Origin: JADJOY01 sp046331705 [NCBI: bacterium]
Lineage (GTDB): Bacteria; JADJOY01
Length of the DNA: 64,000 nucleotides
Direction: 5' to 3'
Assembly (NCBI GenBank): GCA_046331705.1
Contig: JAXLQJ010000015.1
Coordinates: 62,001-126,000 of the forward strand
The position numbers and the translations under genes were made by a program. Below are positions 60,477-64,000 of the stretch, piece by piece; the stretch's first letter is position 1, and the number at the start of each line of letters is the position of its first letter. The notes beneath the pieces were generated by a model, which worked only from the letters and a program-made list of their open reading frames with translations, searched no databases and was not told where the DNA came from.

Positions 60477-61988
60477 TCAGCGGCGCGGCGCGAGCGCCAC
60501 GGCCGGATCCAGCGCGTAGACGCCGCAGCGCGATGCGGCGACCAGCGTCTTGCGCTCGCGATCGTAGAGCACCTCGCGGACCTTGCTGCCGATGTGGGCG
60601 CGCGCCTTCACCGCCCCCGAGCCGCCGTCGATGCGGCGCAGCTCGCCGGTGACGTAGTCGCCGACGACCACGTCGTTCCCGTCGATCCAGTCGAACCACC
60701 ACGTGCCGTAGCCGACGGAGATCTCGCGCTCGAGCGCCAGGGTCTTGGCGCTGAGCACCGCGAGCCGCCCCGGGAACGAGACCGCCATCCAGATCTCGGC
60801 GCCCGACGGCGAGCGCACCACGTCGCGCGCCGGGAAGAGCCACTCGGCGGCGTAGACGCGCTCGAGCCCGTCGTACGACATCGCTTGCCACGTGCAGGTC
60901 GCGGACGCGTTGCCCACCACCACCACGCCAGCGTCGGGCAGCGGCACGATGTGGGACGGCGCGCAGTTGTCGGGAAGGCAGGCCTGGCTCTTCTGCGTGT
61001 CGGGGTACACCGTGCGCAGCTCCGCGGCGCTCGGCATGGGGGCCGCGACGTGGCCGTCGACGCGCTCGAGCGTGCGCGGGTCGATGGCCGCGACACAGCC
61101 CGGCTCGCCCTCGTGGCCGACCAAGAGCCTCCCCGCGCGCTCGTCCCAGGCGAGCCCGAGCGGGCGCGTGAGCGGCACCTCGCCGCGGGCCTCGAAGGTC
61201 GCGCGATCGACGAATCGCACCACGTCCCGGCCCAGCACGGAGACCGCGACGAGGTCGGTGCCGGGTATCGCGAGCGCCTCGACGGCGGGGCGATCCACGA
61301 GCACGCGCCGATCGGCGGGGTGGTCGGGGTCGAGGCGGATGACCGCGTGTCGCAAGCCCAACGCCACCTCCGGCCCGCACGCGACCAGCAAGGTGCGATC
61401 GACGGGATCGAGGGTGATGACGCGCACCACCTGGCATTCGGAGTCGAGCAACGGATCCGGGCTCGGACGTCCGGCCGCGGGCTCGAAGAGCAGCAGCGGG
61501 CGTACGCCGGCTTGCGACGGCACCTCGCTGCACGAGGTCCCCATCCAGCCGGCGTAGGCGCACACGTTGATCGCCAGCGAGACCGCGAAGGTGGACGATA
61601 GCGCGCGGATCGGGCTCGGGAGCCAGCTCGGCGCGCGCGTGATCGCCACCACGATCCACACGGCGGCGAGCGCGGCAGCGACCGTGAGCGGCACGGGCTC
61701 GATGTGCAGCGCCGACCAGATCCCAGGACCCTGGCTCAGCGCCATCACGATGCGATGGACGGAGACGTACCAGGCCATCCAGCGTGCGACGCCAGGCTTG
61801 CGCGCGGCGCCGAACCCGCCCAGCCGATCGAGCGCCACGACGCTCGCGACGTCGAGGGCGGTGATGAGCGCCATGCCGACGAGCAGCCCGCCGCCGCCGA
61901 AGAGCGCTGCAGCGAGCGGGAACCAATGCCAAAGTCCGGTCTCGGCGACGAGCGCCAATCCGCGAAGCACGCGCACGCGCCGAACCAT
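60477..61988 (-). CDS. Membrane protein with C-terminal beta-propeller-like domain
   Basis: 503 residues from ATG 61988. Four or five transmembrane helices in the first ~165 residues, then an extracytoplasmic part with repeated strands such as VVRVITLDPVDRTLLVACG, RVLVDRPAVEALAIPGTDL, GLAWDERAGRLLVGHEG and REVLYDRERKTLVAASRCG, the look of a YncE-like seven-bladed propeller. Three Cys pairs may form disulphides. No recognised family. Convergent with the Rieske gene. Confidence 0.75.
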   Translation of the reverse strand: MVRRVRVLRGLALVAETGLWHWFPLAAALFGGGGLLVGMALITALDVASVVALDRLGGFGAARKPGVARWMAWYVSVHRIVMALSQGPGIWSALHIEPVPLTVAAALAAVWIVVAITRAPSWLPSPIRALSSTFAVSLAINVCAYAGWMGTSCSEVPSQAGVRPLLLFEPAAGRPSPDPLLDSECQVVRVITLDPVDRTLLVACGPEVALGLRHAVIRLDPDHPADRRVLVDRPAVEALAIPGTDLVAVSVLGRDVVRFVDRATFEARGEVPLTRPLGLAWDERAGRLLVGHEGEPGCVAAIDPRTLERVDGHVAAPMPSAAELRTVYPDTQKSQACLPDNCAPSHIVPLPDAGVVVVGNASATCTWQAMSYDGLERVYAAEWLFPARDVVRSPSGAEIWMAVSFPGRLAVLSAKTLALEREISVGYGTWWFDWIDGNDVVVGDYVTGELRRIDGGSGAVKARAHIGSKVREVLYDRERKTLVAASRCGVYALDPAVALAPRR

Positions 61989-62373
61989 ACCAGCGCCTTC
62001 GCCGTGATCCAGGCCGCGTTCGCGAGCCCGCTCTCGCGAGGAGCCGCCGACCCTGGGCGGCGCTTCGCTCGTGGCGCGGCGTCACGCGGCATCGAGTCGC
62101 GTCGAGCTGCGCGTGGATCTACCGTCGAGCTGCGTTGCGACACCGCGCGCCGCTGGGCTAGCATCGCGCCCGACCCCCGTGAACGCGCGTCGCCGTGGCG
62201 GCCCATGCGCACCTCGCCTGCCAAACGACCTTCGACGACTCGGTGCTGCCTTGGACGCGGTGTCGCCGTGACTCCGCGCTCGAACGCGCGGCAGGCCGCC
62301 GCGCGCTCGTCGCGACGTGCTCACGGACCGAGCGCACCCCACCGTGACGGGTGATCCGCAGAGGCGGCGCTCG
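61989..62373. other. Gap before the acyltransferase, no gene seen
   Basis: 385 bp between divergent genes. No supported ORF, repeat or RNA. TAGCAT near 62157 could be a -10, but without a -35. GAGG at 62361-62364 is the probable ribosome site of the acyltransferase. Confidence 0.4.
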
Positions 62374-62985
62374 ATGTCCTTCGCGCACCTGCTCCGGTCC
62401 AAGATCGCCGAGCGCGGCTGGCGCGCGATCCTCAAGTACCTCGTCTTGAATCCGCTCGAGATGGCGGCGCGCTGGATTCCGTACTCGCCGATGCGCGTCG
62501 CGGTGATCCGCGCTCTCGGCGCGAACATCGACTTCAGCGTGATGCTCTATCCGGTCGAGTTCCTGAACATCGACATCGGCAGCTTCCGGAACCTCACGAT
62601 CGGCCCGTACTGCCACATCAACAGCCGCGTCATGATCGATCTGCGCGGCCCCGTGACGATCGGCGAGCGGGTGAGCATCGGCGCCGGCACCACGATCCTC
62701 TCGCACGAAGCGGCGCCGCCGCTCTCGCCCATGGCCGACTACATCCCGGAGCGCGTGGCCGGCGTCACGATCGAGCGGGGCGCCTACATCGGCGCGGGCG
62801 CGATCGTGCTGTGCGGCATCACGATCGGCGAGATGGCGGTGGTGGGGGCCGGCGCCGTGGTCACGCGCGACGTGCCGCCGTACACCGTCGTGGGCGGCGT
62901 GCCGGCGCGGGTGCTCGAGCGGCTCGACCCGGCGACCAAGCGTTTCGTGCCGGTGCTGGCGTCGCGCCCCGGACGCGCGGCCTGA
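62374..62985 (+). CDS. Left-handed beta-helix (hexapeptide) acyltransferase
   Basis: 203 residues from ATG 62374 (a GTG at 62344 is possible). An N-terminal helical part, then hexapeptide repeats: IDIGSFRNLTIGPYCHIN, VTIGERVSIGAGTTIL, VTIERGAYIGAGAIVL and ITIGEMAVVGAGAVVTRDVP, ending VVGGVPARVL. The His in ILSHEA is a candidate catalytic base. Transfers acetyl or another acyl group to a sugar, as in the WecD/MaaT-like group. Convergent with the radical SAM gene; both fit lipid or polysaccharide building. Confidence 0.93.
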   Translation: MSFAHLLRSKIAERGWRAILKYLVLNPLEMAARWIPYSPMRVAVIRALGANIDFSVMLYPVEFLNIDIGSFRNLTIGPYCHINSRVMIDLRGPVTIGERVSIGAGTTILSHEAAPPLSPMADYIPERVAGVTIERGAYIGAGAIVLCGITIGEMAVVGAGAVVTRDVPPYTVVGGVPARVLERLDPATKRFVPVLASRPGRAA

Positions 62986-63022
62986 CGCCGGATCATCGGC
63001 GACGGCGTGCCGCTCGACCCGC

Positions 63023-64000
63023 TCACGCAGGTTGCGCGGCGCCGAGCAGCACCGGCGTCGGTGCTTGGTGCTGCCCGCTGCCGAAACCGTACGGCCGATT
63101 GGTGAGCAGCGAGAGCAGCTGCGTGAGGCCGTTGAGCAGCGAGCGCGCCGGAACGCGCCTCAAGATCCGCACCAGCCGCCGCGGATGGAAATAGAACCGC
63201 AGGTAGCTCGCGCGGATGAGCTTGCTCAGCGGATAGCCGTAGGCGCGCTCGTACCAGGATTCGGCGTTGTGGTAGTCGCTCGTCTCGGGGAGCGCCTCGA
63301 GGGCGGCGGGATGCTCCCGCATCGCCAGCTCGTAGAGCCCCGTGCCTTTCTGCGGCGAGGGCGTGAAGAAGTAACCGAAGGTGAGACGGCTCGCGAGCGC
63401 CAGCCGAACGGTACGCTCGATCTCCTCGCGGGTCTCGGTCGGGAAGCCGAGCATGAAGAAGCCGCGCACCATCATCCCGCGCCGATCGGCTTGCTCGATG
63501 GCCCACAGCGTCTTGTCGATGTCGAGGTGCTTCTCGACCAGCGTCTGCACGCGCGGGCTGGCGGTCTCGATGGCCACCGACATCGAATAGGTGCCGCCGG
63601 CGGCGAGCGCGTCCAGCACCGGCTCGTCGAGGATGTCGGCGCGCAGCCCCCCCGGCATGGCGAAGTGGAGCCGTCCCGGCCAGCGCTCCGCGGATCCGTA
63701 CATGATCTTCTTGAGCCGCGGGCGATGGAGATTGAAGATGTCGTCGACGATCTGGAGCTCGTCCACGCCGAACGCCTCGTGAAGCCATGCGATCTCGCCG
63801 AGCACGTGCTCGGCGCTGCGATGCCGGAACTTCTTGCCGAACACGTCGTGGCAATAACTGCACTTGTACGGACAACCGCGTGAAGTGAAGAGCGGGGCGT
63901 AGCGGCGCCCCTTGAGCATGCTGTTGATGTTGGGCAAACGCGCGTAGTGATCGAAGTCGACGAGGTCCCACGCGGGGTAGGGAAGCGCGTCGAGGTCGCG
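63023..64000 (-). CDS. Radical SAM enzyme, B12-binding type (5' end outside window)
   Basis: The leftward frame is open from 64000 to the stop at 63023: 325 residues plus an unseen N-terminus. RDLDALPYPAWDLVDFDHY before the cluster is the linker that follows a cobalamin-binding domain in this family. SRGCPYKCSYCHD is the CxxxCxxC site for the [4Fe-4S]-SAM cluster; GGLRADIL, IETASPRVQTLVEKH and FMLGFPTET follow. Acts as a methyl- or radical transferase in lipid, hopanoid or natural-product pathways; substrate unknown. Confidence 0.97.
   Translation of the reverse strand, partial: RDLDALPYPAWDLVDFDHYARLPNINSMLKGRRYAPLFTSRGCPYKCSYCHDVFGKKFRHRSAEHVLGEIAWLHEAFGVDELQIVDDIFNLHRPRLKKIMYGSAERWPGRLHFAMPGGLRADILDEPVLDALAAGGTYSMSVAIETASPRVQTLVEKHLDIDKTLWAIEQADRRGMMVRGFFMLGFPTETREEIERTVRLALASRLTFGYFFTPSPQKGTGLYELAMREHPAALEALPETSDYHNAESWYERAYGYPLSKLIRASYLRFYFHPRRLVRILRRVPARSLLNGLTQLLSLLTNRPYGFGSGQHQAPTPVLLGAAQPA

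Noticed and set aside
1-64000. tRNA, rRNA, insertion sequence, prophage or integrase genes
   Set aside because: None recognised by eye: no transposase motifs, no cloverleaf with GTTCRA loop and CCA end, no long terminal inverted repeats around the defence island.

Overview
The window is about 70% GC and densely coding on both strands, with third codon positions almost all G or C and many 1-4 bp ATGA/GTGA/TGATG gene overlaps. A Ser/Thr kinase with a large accessory domain, a domain-minimal sigma-54 activator, an orphan chemoreceptor, paired PilT-type ATPases, a phasin-like protein, an F420-type reductase and several surface-glycan genes together suggest a Gram-negative, myxobacterium-like lineage (Myxococcota or a related deltaproteobacterial group). 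Nothing here fixes the genus. No rRNA, tRNA, transposase or prophage gene was recognised.

Layout. 1-9.3 kb: aldehyde dehydrogenase (cut by the window edge), a short-chain dehydrogenase overlapping an alpha/beta hydrolase, a zinc-ribbon/kinase/HEAT-like protein with a downstream zinc-ribbon membrane protein, and an HSL-type esterase. 9.3-15 kb: a leftward chain of a pseudopilin, an orphan chemoreceptor, a TIGR04283-like glycosyltransferase and small membrane proteins. 15-21 kb: sigma-54 activator, phasin-like protein, Hsp20, and an FAD dehydrogenase / DmeF-type metal exporter / membrane protein operon. 21-24.5 kb: lipoprotein, two PilT-family ATPases with reciprocal His-box changes, and an unrecognised protein. 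24.6-27.2 kb: a secreted DUF11/CARDB repeat protein. 27.5-35.2 kb: a copper/silver efflux operon (Cys-rich protein, OMF, adaptor, RND pump, cytochrome c, small periplasmic protein); the pump reading frame is broken about 13 times.

35.4-48.5 kb is a defence island. It holds a phd/vapC-type toxin-antitoxin pair, a 26-repeat CRISPR array, a complete type I-E cas operon in classic order (cas3-cse1-cse2-cas7e-cas5e-cas6e-cas1-cas2, all leftward), a divergent stand-alone DEDDh (DnaQ-like) exonuclease preceded by a coupled 58-residue ORF, a mazEF-type pair, and a frameshifted remnant of a second copy of the exonuclease. The two toxin-antitoxin pairs bracket the CRISPR-Cas locus. The free exonuclease beside a type I-E system whose Cas2 lacks a DnaQ domain is the most attractive candidate for an undescribed adaptation accessory.

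48.5-64 kb: an alpha/beta hydrolase, a GT39-type membrane glycosyltransferase, a SAM methyltransferase, an SGNH/MBOAT acyl-transfer pair, a CopA-type P1B ATPase carrying the same heavy-metal-binding module as the adaptor of the efflux operon, an F420-type reductase coupled to a Rieske oxygenase, a membrane propeller-like protein, a hexapeptide-repeat acyltransferase, and a radical SAM protein that runs off the right edge.

Caution on sequence quality: the efflux pump frameshifts and the length changes in the C/G runs of the CRISPR repeats have the look of base-call indels. Both should be checked against reads before biological meaning is given to them.
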